NCBI GenBank assembly: GCA_039619475.1
Contig: CM077115.1
Location: 58,782,864 to 58,846,863, forward strand
Reading direction: 5' to 3'
DNA from: Icerya purchasi
Taxonomy: Eukaryota; Arthropoda; Insecta; Hemiptera; Monophlebidae
DNA: 64,000 nt
The notes under the pieces are model-generated. The model did no database searches. It saw only the letters and a list, made by a program, of their open reading frames with translations, and was not told where the DNA came from. A program made the position numbers and the translations under genes. Shown here in pieces: positions 46,465-59,533 of the stretch. Within the stretch, counting starts at the first letter, position 1. Every line of letters starts with the position of its first letter.

Positions 46465-47111
46465 GTGTGGCGAACACCGCTTTTTTCCGGGATACTTCTT
46501 AAAGATCAAAATGTTGAAGCGGAATTAAGTCAACATACACAATCGCATGCACTACTAGGCAAACAAAAACAAATTAAGAAGCCATTTGCCGATCCAGCTG
46601 AATGGGCAGACAATTCTCAACTCATGTGCTGTGTGAAATATCTCGGGTTACGTCTTGACCAACACGGCTCACCTTCAAGGATGATCGTATTATTGCAAAA
46701 CGAAAGCAACTAGACATCAAATGCCGCAACAGGTATCGGTTAATGAATAAAAGCTTATCTTTATCAGTTGAAATTTAAATTGCTACTCTATACAGGGCAA
46801 TCTTAGAACCTGTGTAGACATACGGTATATTCAAATCAGGGGAACGACGAGCATTTCAAACCTAAGCATTATACAAAGATTTCTCGTGTCCTATAAGATA
46901 TTTTGCCGGCACCATGGTTTGCCCGTAATGATGATATACAACACAAATGCATTCCAATGGTTAAAGAAGTAATTACGACACCTTTGCTAGAAGATACTTT
47001 CAACGATTTGGAAACCACATCAATCCGTTAGCAGCTAATCTTTCGCAGAGTAGCGTACGATTCAGACAATTGAAACGACATATTATAGTTGAACTGGAAT
47101 TTCGTCCGTAG
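46465..47111 (+). pseudogene. Jockey-clade LINE reverse transcriptase C-terminal fragment
   Basis: The frame at 46465-46713 contains CVKYLGLRLDQ, the conserved K-Y-L-G segment after the reverse transcriptase core. After frameshifts, LYRAILEPV, YGIQIRG, APWFARNDDIQ near 46910 and finally RYFQRFGNHINPLAANL to ELEFRP and a stop at 47109-47111 reproduce the order of the C-terminal region of Jockey reverse transcriptases. The catalytic core is missing. At least three frame changes are present. Confidence 0.75.
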
Positions 47112-49059
47112 ACATTAATTTGTATAGCTCAACATAATCCAATAACGTGCATACAAATAAGAAATAGCGACCACCACTGGGGGGAAGCGTTCCACCATGG
47201 TTTACATAGAATAACATTGCTACTTATTGTTCAACTGAACAGATTGTATGCAGATAAAACAAGGGGGGGGGGACTTTTCCTTTTAAAAATTTCAAGAAAT
47301 AAAATATTTCATTTAAGAGGAAATTGATATCTAAATTTTTAGATAAAAAGAAAATTAACAAATCTACCGTAAGTAATACATCGGTTTAAATTGTTTTATT
47401 ATAATATTTATTAACAGAAAAGACCTAAGCAAAAATCTATGCTTCGAAATTCTAACTGATCCATATACTAGCAATTAATTTTAAATTCGTTTACGTACTA
47501 TTTTAAATTGTATCGCATAATACCGGGGAAAATAAAATACAATCAGAAAAGAAATCTAGGCAATTCTCTTTTCATATGTAGACACAAATTACAATCGGCT
47601 GTGTAAGTGCCAGCCATGTGTCGTTGGTGTAGCGTTTCGCTGTTGCTACTGCGCTAGTTGCTCAGTAGGATGAGTGTTCCAACTTATACCGTTAAATGCA
47701 GTGCCCTTTATCGCTATCCGATGAAGCTGTAATTGTGATTGATCGTAACGTCGCCATTAAGTATGACAGATCGAGTCTAGTTGTATATTATCCCGGATGG
47801 GGGAAAAAAAAACAAAAAAAAACGTGCAATATACAATTGGTCGCTCTACCAAAGTAGAGGAGTATTTGTTTAGTTAAACCCTCGATCTGATCGGTTGCTG
47901 CATCATGACTCGTTTAGAACGTTGGAGAAGTACATATACCTCACGGCGCTGAGCAAACAAATCACGAAAGACCATTATCAAATTGGAATTCAACTTCGGC
48001 ACGTAATTTACACATTAAGCGTTTTTCTTTTCTCGCACGACTTCTCAGATTTCTGTTGGCAAGATAAAAATTGTTTCTTTTGCCGAGTTAATATTCGCTA
48101 TCAGAGAAGTACCGACAAATTTCTTTCTTTTGCAATATTTTCTTTGGTGCTCTTGGCCGCATGATTAAAAGTACCGGCAGATTCGGCATTACTTCATTTA
48201 CTTGTGAGCTAGTACCTAATTGTTATAAGCGAATAATTCACCTTTTGCGAGTAAAGGCTTAAAATAATTGTTTTACAGTGATTTTTGAATTTCCGAATTG
48301 GTAATCTGTTTTATAATGTCCAGATAGTACCCCTGGTTCTTGAGCTTGTTTTTTTTTTTTTTTTTTTTTCATTTTTGTTCAAATATACCGGAAGTCTATC
48401 ATTTATTTGTGACTCTCTCTATTGTTTTGAAGGTGCTCTCATTAGCCGTGATATTAGCCCGCTTTTTGGTTTTGCAGTATCATCCGAGCAACCTAGATTC
48501 CGATTCCTCTACTTTCATCTATCCATTTTCGTTGAGGATGTATTCCGAGTGTCTGGTCGACACAGTTTCTAGTTCGTTTTTTTTTTTTACTGTTCACGTT
48601 CTTTTCTTCTTGCCACGATATTTCCAGTTCGTTTTCACTACACTTTACTTATTATAATTTCTGAAAACTATAAACTCTTTTCAGAAACAATACTTAAAAA
48701 GTGAGGTTATATCATCGCTTGACAACCTCTAATTATTGAAATTTTCATTTACACATCTATACCTATTTTTGGAAAATAATTTACATTATCGCTAATGTAC
48801 GGTACCGGTAACGAAAATTATTTAACCGACTTTAGGATTTTAAGACTAAGCTAAAAGAAATACAAAATAAACGTGTTTTTCGCTGTATACTTAAATCAAA
48901 TTAAACAAATATTCGAACGAATTCCTGGCCTAACTATGAGATGTCGTCGTGAGTGGATTTGTGTTCAAGTGTCATAAGACAACTTAATTCTATCGATAAC
49001 ATGTGTTTAAGAGTAGCACTCTTATCATAATTTTTTATATTTCGAGAATTTTGTAACTC
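47112..49059. other. Unassigned AT-rich DNA
   Basis: A G-run lies at 47264-47272. Open frames near 48285-48657 are rich in Phe from T runs. No gene recognised. Confidence 0.45.
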
Positions 49060-49560
49060 CTATCTGCATTCGTTGACAACTTCTGGATGGAAGATCTCTG
49101 ATGAAATCGATTATTTTTAATGTTAAAAATTACTTCGTATTTGTCGATCATAATAGACGATTATTAACAATTACTCGGCGGTGAAATTTCTCCGTCGAAT
49201 CGATTCTTTTCGAATAAATCGACATCTGCGCTAGGCGCAAGATTATTTCTCCGGTAATTTTATCCAAGCCAGCAGCTTTATGTAACGATGCAATATGGAA
49301 GCATCCGAGAACCTCTCTTAAAGAAAAGATCTTGGTAGCCTGTTCACATCGACGGGGCTTTTCTAATGACCTTTGTGTGTAAAGCCGTTAACGGTCCTTC
49401 TTGTTGTAATCTCGATGCGAAGTGAAGACTGCGTCGAGGTGGTCCACAAATGTATTCGCCTTTTCTTTTTCCGTCCGAATATTATTTAATCTCGTATATT
49501 TTGCGATTCTTCCGATTGACCTAACGGTTGTTTAAACCTGAAGTCCTTTTAGGTTTTCTG
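49060..49560 (-). pseudogene. Jockey-clade LINE fragment before the reverse transcriptase core
   Basis: The minus strand reads RTEKEKANTFVDHLDAVF near 49445 and HKAAGLDKITGEIILRL near 49265. These correspond to the segment just before the reverse transcriptase core of Jockey LINEs, where K-K-A-P-G-x-D-x-I-T is usual. A stop and at least one frameshift separate them. Both ends are truncated. It lies on the strand opposite to the 46.5-kb fragment. Confidence 0.65.
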
Positions 49561-51462
49561 TCATCATCTATTTTTTTTTACTCAACCTTCAGTTTGTTTT
49601 GTAACTGTTTAAATCGGGTTTTTAAAAGGTGGGTATACGCTGTCACCTCCGTCTGCCCGATCTCTGGTTGCCTTTATTCATTTTTTTTTTTTTTTTTTTT
49701 TTTATTTCTATAGGTATATAAATATTTTGGTGAGATCTTTTCGATTGGTAGAATTATTATCCGCAAATTCTACGCGAGATCAGAGGATTTTTTAAGTGCC
49801 GTGTCAATACCGTTTGTATTCTTTAATTAGAAATTCAGATACTACTTTCAATTATACCTGAACAAGATATTCTAATTAATACTGGGATTTCTGAGTCTCT
49901 GTTAGTTTAGGAACAATTTTGAGTGCGTCTAAGGTAGAAATCACACTGGAACATGATTAAATGGCAGATTAATGACTGTTCTACAGCCCCGGTTAAACCT
50001 TTGTACGTCAAGAATGATGAAGGAGTCTAAGACGTCTGAGGAAACCTATTGAAATTTTGTGACTAATATTTTTAGGAGATATTAAGACAGCAAGTGTGGG
50101 CATTGTCCTGATTTATGCAGTTGCTTTCCCGACGAAGGTTTATTTTTCTTGATCCCAATATGCTATTTTTAAAATTCTAATCGCTACCACATCTAAACGT
50201 GTTTCCCTAATTTATTTCAGATTGTATTGTGTAATACGAGAACACCTGGCTGTCACGTTAATTTACGGTTACACTGCTACATCCTTTGCAAGTATTTCTA
50301 CATTTACTATACTACAACCTGATATGCGAAGGTACTGCATGTAAAATTTTTATATTGTGTTTGCATACATCACATTGACTAGTACCGATGAGAACCATCA
50401 TGAGAGCTGTTCCATTCGGATTATATATGCTGTATATCCACGAACATTGAAACTTTTTTCATACGCGAGATGAGTTTCGGTGCTTAATGCAACATCAATT
50501 TTACATTACGTGGGAGAAAACGTTTGAGTTTATTTTTTTTTTTTAGGTAATACCGTTCGCCTCCCACAAATAGTATTACGAGATTGTGTGAGATTATATT
50601 AGTGTTCTATAGCATTTTGGAGGCAATTTTTCAATGACCTTCATCAAGAGTGATAATAACGAATTTACCGTAGATTTGAAATCGACGAAGTCAATACTAT
50701 TGAAATATAACGACTGTAGATTTTATTGTTATGCTCATATCTAAAATCAATTCGGCTTTCGATGAAGTTTATATTTCCGGTTCGAGTGACATTGGCATAT
50801 GATGCCCGATTTCCTGTACTTAATTTCTCGTTAGAATAAATGTTTCTCTAGATACGTCGGAAACTTTGATATTTAAGTGAGCCCGAACGTGGAAAGGGCG
50901 TATTTTACTGTAGAATTTTGCTCGTCGCTTGTAAACGGAGCATCTAGCGAATGGTTGCCATCCGATGTAAGGCACATTTTTCCGATTCTAGTGAGTTTCT
51001 ATTACAAACTTTTTTCAACTTTAAAAGAATTATTATTATTATTTTTTTCTCTTCTGAATAATCAATTATAATCGAGATAATTAAATGTTTTTCATTACGT
51101 AGAAATATGTTCCTTTTTCTTTTTTTCCGTTTCCTCGCCTGGCTACAAACCGTTTTTAGTTGTAAGTCAGAGGTATTAAAATTACTTTCCGACTATTTTT
51201 CCTTTTTTTTTTTTTTTTTTCTTTATTCGCCCTTCTTATTAATCGGCGGGGCTGTGCTATATTTCTCGGGAAAAGCGCGTTAATTTTTAAATAACTATCT
51301 AAGTTTTTAATTATTAGGAATTATTTTCATTTAGGAAAAGCGATTCGCGTATAACGAGCAATAATTGAAAATCGAAGAAATAATTCTAAAATTCGATTTC
51401 ATCGTGTTTTTTTTTTGTTTTTTTTGGGGGTAGGATTATTTTCTATTATCAGTGTTTTTACA
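49561..51462. other. Unassigned AT-rich DNA
   Basis: T runs at 49679-49703 and 51208-51222. No gene recognised. Confidence 0.45.
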
Positions 51463-51613
51463 CAAGTTGGTTAGACAGTGGTGTTTCGTTTGAATAGGGC
51501 CTGGTTCGAACCTCGCCCCTGTACATTAAGAATATAGGGGAAAATTCCTTTGCATGTTAGGTTAATTTGTGCAACTAGCGATCCCAAAAATAAATAAATA
51601 AATAAAAAAAAAA
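51463..51613 (+). mobile_element. tRNA-derived SINE
   Basis: AGTTGGTTAGACAGTGG is a worn A-box region, and GGCCTGGTTCGAACCTCG about 30 nt later contains a clear B box (GGTTCGAAC). About 90 bp of unrelated body follows, and the copy ends in an AAAT repeat tail and A run (51588-51613). The arrangement of tRNA head, body and short tail is that of a SINE. It differs in sequence from the SINE family at 8.4 and 63.8 kb. Confidence 0.6.
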
Positions 51614-52593
51614 TGAACATACCGACAAAAAAACGAAAAAATATTTATTTAATCTATTTAATTATTAATTTCCTTTTTATTTTCCAATTTATATTAACAT
51701 AGATATGGTTTTGCTTTGTATAAAAAAAAAAAAAAAAGTAGAAAAAAAGGTATTACGATGACGTTATTAACATTTCTTTAAATTATCTAGAAATTTTGCG
51801 GTAACTGAACGATTTTTAATTTATTTTGCATTTTTTTAAAAGTAGAGCGATAAAGTTTTCCTTCTTTTTTCCCTGTCTATATATTTTAAAATAATTACGG
51901 GAATTAATTATAGCGTGATATTTTAGATACATTAAAAAATTATAATCCTTAAGGAACGTGTTCACAATTCTGTTTCTGCGAATTAGAAAATGGTACACTA
52001 AATTTTATTCTTTCTTCAGAGTATTTGATTTAGCGTAGTTTTTATTTGCTTTTTTTTTTTTTAATTTTCTTCCCCCGTAATCGAATTGCACGATTAGAAT
52101 AAAGGACTGCGCATTCTGAGGAGATAGATGAGCATTCGAATAGAAGGTGATTTACATCACGGGTCAAATTTAAGTTAGGAGGATGGAAGGGACATTTATT
52201 TTACAGACCCGACATACTAATATGTGTAATGCACGGTTGCAATGAATGGTAGGATCGATTAGATCACCGCATCGGGGCCATGATTTCGAAAACGAGCAGC
52301 GAATAATAAAGCGAATATAATCTATTAGAAGTATTAATCGTTACACGGGAAGCGGCGGTAAACCATTACGTAAATCATCGTATGCGCGCCAGTCGGGCTA
52401 CAGAAACAGACACCCTGGGGATTGCACTTGTATCGCGATATCGGAAAGTGTGTAGTCTCTTTCGTGGACTATTCGTATTACGCCTAGAATATTGTGTCAG
52501 GAACACTTGTATAATAAGAATGTACACAAATAGCTACAATACTCCGAATACACGGTCATAATCATACTTATATTTATATACATATACATATAC
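51614..52593. other. Unassigned AT-rich DNA
   Basis: No gene recognised; A and T runs at 51722-51737 and 52050-52061. Confidence 0.45.
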
Positions 52594-52596
52594 ATA

Positions 52597-52643
<47 letters not shown>

Positions 52644-52645
52644 AT

Positions 52646-52997
52646 TAATTACAACGTAATTCTTAGGCTACCCCCCATTCGAAAAAATGTCCCAATTTTA
52701 TGTAACGTTTGTTATATTTTATAGGATTTTTGTTATTGTTATTTAAAAAATGTCACAATTTTATGTAACGAAATATGTAACGAAAAATGTAATGAAACTA
52801 TCTTAATTTTATGTAATGAAAGTTAAATATTAGGATAGAATTTTTGTGATTATGTTTTGTTTTTCTTTTTGTGTTGATGCCAGTAAGAATTACGTTGTAA
52901 ATTTCCATCGTTTTATACATAGTATAGAAGAGAAAGAGACATAAATAAAAGCAAGAGGGGTCAAGGGGCACAGCCCCTTGCGAGACCAAAATGGCCG

Positions 52998-53001
<4 letters not shown>
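52646..53001. mobile_element. (TA)n-flanked non-autonomous element, copy 2
   Basis: This 356-bp copy starts TTAATTACAACGTAATTCTTAGG after a (TA)n array (about 52594-52636) and ends just before another (TA)n array (53001-53033). It shares its left 90 bp and right 120 bp with copy 1 and has three versions of an inner CAATTTTATGTAACG-like phrase. A perfect hairpin CAAGGGGC-ACA-GCCCCTTG lies at 52962-52980 near the right end. The inverted pair TTACAACGTAATTCT and AGAATTACGTTGTAA is internal on the right side. Confidence 0.8.
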
Positions 53002-53033
<32 letters not shown>

Positions 53034-53038
<5 letters not shown>

Positions 53039-54082
53039 TAATCTATTGTAATTTTTTTAACTGTACTATTTTCTCATTTATTTATTAACTTTTAATTTTT
53101 CATCATTATCCTTCGTATTATTATAATTAGTATTAGGGGTATCTTATTGTTACGAAATGGACTCGTTGAAATTATAAATTATTTAATTAACACATTTAAT
53201 TTCTTTCGACAGCTTAAGAATATAAATTTCCAGCTAGTGATTCAGGATGCAGTAAAATTTTAATCATCTTTCTAAGCTTTCTTTTATAATTTCTCGAATT
53301 TAATCACACGAATTACTTTTATTCCTCCGACAAACTTTTACGTATTAAAATTAACCGTAATCATATTTCCTAACGCGACGCAACATTTTAAATAATATAA
53401 ATAAGTAAACCGATTTTGATAATGTGTACTCTCGACAATCAGTGCGTAACACATCCGAATTAATCAATTTTTGGGATTATCGATACGCTTAACATTTATT
53501 TGATTTATTTTCCCGCTGATGCGGTACTTATGATCAAAATTTCCATCACCAGCGATGCCTCCCATTTCGTGATCAATTCGTCTTTGTGTACACACGATTA
53601 ATAGGAAATACAAAGTTTGAGTACTATTAAATTCGCGTTGAAAATTCACGTTTTCGGTAACCGTGAAATAAATGGAATACAACTGAGCTTATGTCTGAAA
53701 AGTCAATTAACCGACGCATCTAACAGCTTTTTCCCCTTTTTATCTGTTAATTTCTACATCGTCCCTGGTAAGTACGCGTACGCGAAGAATAATAAAATGC
53801 GGCAAGATGGAGAATAGGAATAACTCTCGTGCAGTCAGAAATAATCGAACAGTCCCAGAAAACTTCGACGAGAGGCGTCCGGAGACAATGAGATTCATTT
53901 ATAAAATCGAAATAGTGAGAATGATGCAAGAGGAGGATAGTGAAAAAAGTTTAATTCTCTGAAAGGTTGAAGGAACCCCCAATACTCTAGCGTCTCGTAC
54001 GTTCGGACGAAAATAGAGGTTCGTGGCGAATTAAGAAATAATTAATATAGCATCGCCGAATTCATGTTTAGTTAAATTTGCA
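53034..54082. other. Unassigned AT-rich DNA
   Basis: Overlapping short open frames near 53464-53929 on both strands are not recognised. Confidence 0.45.
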
Positions 54083-54181
54083 ATATACTCGAATAACTTG
54101 AAAAGTACCAATAATAATAATAACACATCTTGTATTATTATTATTATTATTATTTGTGCTTTTCAAGTTATTCGAGTATAT
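54083..54181. repeat. 99-bp foldback repeat with AAT/ATT arms
   Basis: The left arm 54083-54123 (starting ATATACTCGAATAACTTG) is complementary to 54141-54181 with about two mismatches, and the inner part of each arm is an AAT or ATT repeat. The centre is CACATCTTG. It could be a minimal MITE; flanking duplications are unclear. Confidence 0.75.
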
Positions 54182-54945
54182 AAAATGGCACAAAGATTAT
54201 ACAGTATTAATATGAACCTTTTAAAATATTGCAATAACTGCGGGGTTAATGTGGAAATGAATTTTTAGGCCTTTTGAAAATCGATCTAGCGTGTAAAAAA
54301 AGAACGAGATATTGCATGACCCTGTGATGGAGGAAAGTTATAGGTTGAGAAATTAATTCCAACAAATATTTATCTTTGTTCCGGCTGAAATGCGTTTTTG
54401 GAATGTTTTTGCATGAGTTACGGGCCGTTGTTGGCCCCAAGAGTAGAACGAGAATTGAAAATTGCAGTATTGTCGATTGACGAACACCTGAACAAACATC
54501 CGATATGCGATTTTTTTTTTCATATGTAGATGTAACTCTTGCGTACAGTGCGTCCCTTCTTTTTGGAATAGCACGCATAAAAATGCCACTTCATCAAGGC
54601 TACACGAACTTACTAGCCCGGCAGCGGTAGAAATACCGGAAAAGATACACAAACTTTTGACATATTTCGTGCTAGTTTTCCATTCATAACTGCTTATTTT
54701 GTTATGATTTGTTGTCGCTCGCACACACACACACACACACACACAAAAAACAAAAAAAAAATCACTTTGCTAAACCGGACATACATGAATATATGTGTGT
54801 ACTATAGTCGCTTTCTTTTCATTCGACACAATTTTGCTTTTAAGTATACGAACAGCCAGTTTTATACTAGGACTGTCCTGTGATAAAAGAAGATAATACT
54901 GAATAAACATTTTTTCATGAAAACTGTAGCATTTCCGATTATATT

Positions 54946-54982
<37 letters not shown>

Positions 54983-55116
54983 TAAATGTAGATTTGAATG
55001 GATTTTCCAATAAATCTAAATTTAATAATTGAAATTTTAAAATACGCGATTATTTAACGGAGCTCACGTTTTTGACCACGAACATCTAGAAAAAAAACGA
55101 AAAAAAACAAAAACAA
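54182..55116. other. Unassigned DNA with (AC)n and (AT)n tracts
   Basis: An (AC)n microsatellite lies at 54722-54745 and an (AT)n tract at 54945-54981. The minus-strand open frames 54246-54578 and 54353-54742 overlap and are not recognised. Confidence 0.45.
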
Positions 55117-56812
55117 AATGTTTATTTAACAGATCAAAGCTATTTTTTGTAATGGTATTAATTTGTTGCGACACGTGAGATGGTTTATAAAAATAATGGA
55201 AATTTACACAAACTTCGGTGATAAAAATCTTTTAAAAAATCAAGTAAACAACGTAAAAATAATTATTGTTCGTTTGACAACACAACCGTCGGTAAGTTAG
55301 AGGTGCCTGCAGGCAGGCAATGTTCCAGAACGTGTTCAGCGGTTGGTGAAATTGGGGAATTGCATATGGAACAGGCAGATGGAGGAGATGTTCCTTCCAG
55401 CAAATAGTTGTGGGGATATTGCTGTGTGCCCTATGCGGAGCCTAGTTAATGCTGCAAACTCTCTGCGGGACATGGATATCGGTGGCCACCAAGGCTCAGT
55501 GCTCACCTTAATGGATCGCAGCCATGATGTGTGAGCCGACCACATAATTCCCCATGTCTCTGCCTTATCTTGCTGAAAAAAGGGTGGCCCCAGCTGAGGC
55601 AGAGGGGCACCTTCGGGCATTGGACTATATGTTGCTGCCTTAGCAGCCAAGTTCACACGCTCATTCCCCGGCACACCGGTATGACCCGGGACCCACAAGA
55701 ATGTTACCTGTGAGCCAGCCCGGAAAAGCACGTTAATAATGCGCTTTATTTTTCGAGATAATATGTGAGAGGTTTTAGGTGTCTGGATGTCCTAATTGAT
55801 TGCAAGGAATCTGTGATTAGAAATGCATTTCGACGTTGGGGGTAAGACTGCAGATATTCTCTCAAGCAGAAGAAAATACCATACAGCTCCCGCTCCAGCA
55901 CTGAACAGAAGTCGTGGAGCCGAACCGCATGAACAACTCCCTCCACCTCGTAGGCGCAAGCCACCGGCGAGGACCCATTGAGGGGGTTTGCTTTGGCACC
56001 ATCTGTATACAGCTGTCTGTAGCTGGGAAAAAGTTGCATTTTTTCCGCCACGTACTGGGACGGCAGAATGACATCCTGGTCCGAGCGATCGCTCAGCAGA
56101 GATAAATCCGCAACAATCGGAGTATCCTTCCAGGGGAGTTCAACATGCTGATGTGCAAGGTCAGAGTTCCAGTTAATTCCTCTTTCCTTAAGGAGGGCTA
56201 GTACACTGGGGAGGGGATCGTTCGGAAAAGACGGTAGTGGGATTTCTGACTTATCGTTGTGGCGTAATTTAGCTTGGTACCAGTAAAATAAATCTCTGAA
56301 TTCATAAGAATTTCGGATAACCGATAAGGGTGGGATACCCGCTAGTGAACAGATTTCCAACGATGGCGACGTCCTATGCGCTCCCAAGATAATTCGTATA
56401 GCAGTATGATGGATTGTGTCAAGTGATTTAAGGAGTGCTTTGTTTGATGAGGAATAAACTTGGCACCCATAGGTCAATTTACTTAAAGTGAGAGATTTGT
56501 ACACAGTTAGCAGGAGCTTAGGATCTATGCAATATTTCGGATTTGACAGACATTTTAGTATATTTAAGGATTTCATGCATTTATTTTTAAGATGGTGAAT
56601 GTGATGTGACCAGGACAGTTTTTCATCAAACACAAAACCCAAGAATTTAATTGTGTGGAGCAACGGGAGTGGTGAATTCCTTAGGAAAAGAGTTATGTCG
56701 GAATCGGGATCACGCTGGCGTCTCTTGTGAAATTTCACACATACGGATTTTGTCGGAGAGAATTCCAGACCATTGTTATCAGCCCATATTTCCAAGTTAT
56801 TGATTTTCGTTC
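55117..56812 (-). mobile_element. RNase H-bearing LINE (I-like), 5'-truncated
   Basis: Contains the end of the reverse transcriptase, a full RNase H domain and the C-terminal tail, and ends near GTTAAATAAACA at about 55117. It starts abruptly at about 56812, where the adjacent plus-strand LINE fragment begins. Better preserved than the RNase H LINEs at 26-39 kb and from a different family by sequence. Confidence 0.82.
55336..56795 (-). pseudogene. LINE reverse transcriptase C-terminus plus RNase H
   Basis: A 349-residue open frame (55746-56795) starts in the reverse transcriptase thumb region: NNGLEFSPTKSVCVKF, then IKFLGFVFDEKLSW, KLTYGCQVY and AIRIILGAHRTSPS. The RNase H domain begins with QLYTDGAKA (first Asp), then ERELYGI (Glu) and FLITDSLQSI (Asp). 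After a frameshift near 55735 it continues with TFLWVPGHTGVPGNERVN, where the last catalytic Asp is Asn. ALTRLRIGHTAI follows. Another frameshift near 55365 precedes the Cys/His tail (LEHCLPAG in another frame). RNase H would remove the RNA strand of the hybrid. The palm domain with FADD is absent because of 5' truncation. Confidence 0.85.
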
Positions 56813-57575
56813 TCCTTCTTTCTGAACTATCTTTACCATCGAGCTAATCTTACGTTCCATAATTTATAATCTCCTCGCATCGATCATCTTCCAAATATTT
56901 TTGATTATCCCCCTTTCTTAAAATCTCACATCCCCCCCCCCCTCATTCGTTAGATTTTTTTCTATCCTCCATATTCGTTCTCTTCTCTTTCATTTTACCA
57001 ACATTGATTTGCTCCAGGATCAAAAATTGCAGATTCTTCGGTTCTGCGTCTTCTGGTTTTTATTTCACAATAATTCCTGCTTCTAATTTGCTTCCACTAT
57101 GTAAAAAGTTTCTTATTAGCGATTCTGGTCAGATATCTCTTCCTTTTCCAACCATCGATTCTACCTATCAATTCGAACTTACAACCAGGCGCCCCTTAAT
57201 TTTACGATTTTCCTTCGCTTCATTGTCTCTATTATTCGTTTACGTCCTAATCATTCCTCACGTTTTCGTTAGCCCTTTTTGCACCTTAGCTTAATTGTCC
57301 TCTCTACTGTAACGACGAAGGCGTCTGCGATCCTGATATGTCCCCATCTTTCTTGAATGAACGTGCGCCGCTCGATATTCTAATCTGTTGTCATTTGAGC
57401 AATTCTTATTGTGCCTCTTGTATCTTATCATTTCTGTCGATCTGTTTCGATCCTTAGTTCTTTTATTTCATCAACATCTGACCGAGTTAATGTCTAGCTG
57501 CTTTTCCCTTCCATCACATCGTTTCTGGACTAACATCCGCTGTAAACGTGCCCAAAAAAAGAAATAAAAATAAAA
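56813..57575 (+). mobile_element. RNase H LINE, 3' fragment
   Basis: Plus-strand broken frames give FLRFIVSIIRLRPNHSSR near 57210 and CNDEGVCDPDMSPSFLNER near 57320, matching the arginine-leucine helix and Cys/His tail of the LINE family seen at 26.9 and 39.6 kb. The 3' end reads CGTGCCCAAAAAAAGAAATAAAA at about 57547-57573, the same ending as the minus-strand copies. The RNase H part is barely recognisable near 57000-57180. Confidence 0.55.
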
Positions 57576-57624
57576 TATTCATTACCGATATAGCAAAAAC
57601 AATGCTGAAACGTAGATGATAATT

Positions 57625-57650
57625 TTTCGGATCTAAACGGTCATCATCAG
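57625..57650 (-). repeat. CTGATGATG ... CGAAA motif
   Basis: The minus strand reads CTGATGATGACC, GTTTAGAT, CCGAAA. It has the same frame of conserved bases as the motif in the 38.9-kb palindrome, although the stem between is weaker. It lies between the end of one LINE and the start of the next. Confidence 0.45.
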
Positions 57651-59533
57651 CTATTGAAAATGATACAATACAGTGAAACCGAAATAACGTATTCCTATAA
57701 ACTTTTAGAAAAGAAAAAGAAAAAAAAAAAAAATAAAATAAAAACGAACCGTAATATCTTCCCATTAAGGATTAAAATTAGAAAACTGAAAAAAGAATAC
57801 AAGGAAGTACTGCAGTCATCAAAGCATGAAAAATGGAAAGAACTGATTAATTCGTCGACAATCTGGGGCAAGCCGTATAAAATATGTATGGACAAAACCA
57901 AACAAAGAGTAGACATGCCTGCTTTTAATGTCGGTGGATCCATCGTACACGATAACATTGAAAAATATAAAATAATTTTTGCTGAATTATTTCCAAACCG
58001 AACACTTAAGTCGCAACCGACTCAGCCAGATAAAACTCTTCAAATATGTGAAAACGAATTAACTACAATAATCAAAAAACTGAACAATAGGAAAGCCAAT
58101 GGACACGATCAAATTTCTAACAAGATGATTAAACTTCTTCACAAAGTAGACGAAAAAATATTTAAATCTATTTACCAAAAATGTATCGAACTAAATTATT
58201 TTTCTAACGTCTGGAAACAAGGAAAAATTAAAATAATAAACAAACCTGGAAAAGATTTAACAAATCCGAAATCATACAGGCCTATAACGCTACTGTCTGG
58301 TTTAAGTAAAATATATGAAAAAATCATAAAAAATTTTCTTGATACAGAAATAAAAGAAAAAGCGATTTTAAACGAAAATCAGTTCGGATATCTTAAAAAC
58401 AAATCAACTGAGCTAGCAATAAAATAGTTATGCGATTACATTGAAAAATATAAAAAACGAACAAGACATACGTTACTAATCAGCTTTGACACATATCCGG
58501 AACATTTGATCAAATAAAAATTGATGAAATCTTAAAAATAATGAAAAGAAAAAATATATCTGGTACAATACAAACGATAATTCGTAACTACTTAACAGAT
58601 AGAAGAATTGGGTTATTTAATCAAGAAAACAAAATCCTATACAACAGGAGTGTCAACTCAGGAGTACCACAAGGTTCGGTTCTAGGGCCAGTACTCTTCA
58701 ACATAGCAATGAGTGAAGTTCATAATATGCATTTCAGTCAACACTGCAATATGATAAGCTACGCAGACGATATAATGTTAGTAGCAGGAATTAATAAAAA
58801 GGACGAAGTTTACAATATAAATGAAACAATAAAAAAATTGAGTAAAAACATTCAAAACTTAGGCTTACAATTCAACATAAATAAAACCCAAGCACTACTA
58901 ATAAGTAGAAAACAAGACAGGGAAGAAATGATACATTGCATTGAACAGCACTTATGCATAAATAACGACAAAATAAAAATAGTAAAAGAAATAAAATACT
59001 TGGGAATAATCATAGACACAAATTTAAATTTTGGAAAACACATCGAATTCATAATAGACAAGATTAAAAAAATTTATTTCAAATTAAGATCACTATATTC
59101 AAATATGTTCGGTTTCAAATATAAAGATAGAATAGTACTCTACAAAGCCATTTTTGGATCAATAACAGAATACTACAGTATATTTTCCAGTTTTACGAGA
59201 AAAAGACAAGAATAAGCTGTTAAAATTACAAAGGAAAATGTTAATAGGAACAATCTCTGGTTATCGTACAATATCGTATACTTCAGTCAACATCATAGCA
59301 GGAATAATAATACCTATAGACTTAAAGTTAGAAACTGTAAACTAAATCAAAACATGCAAACAAGAAGAAAAATTTTAGACAAAAAAAAGTTACGAAAACA
59401 AATTCAATAAAATTAATTCAAGTAGTATACGACTTTGGCAACACTCAGGTGTGATAAATCAAAAACTGGAAAAGTAACAACACGGGGGAAATAGTTCCAA
59501 ACTTAGAAGAAAGACAACAAATGAAACATTTTT

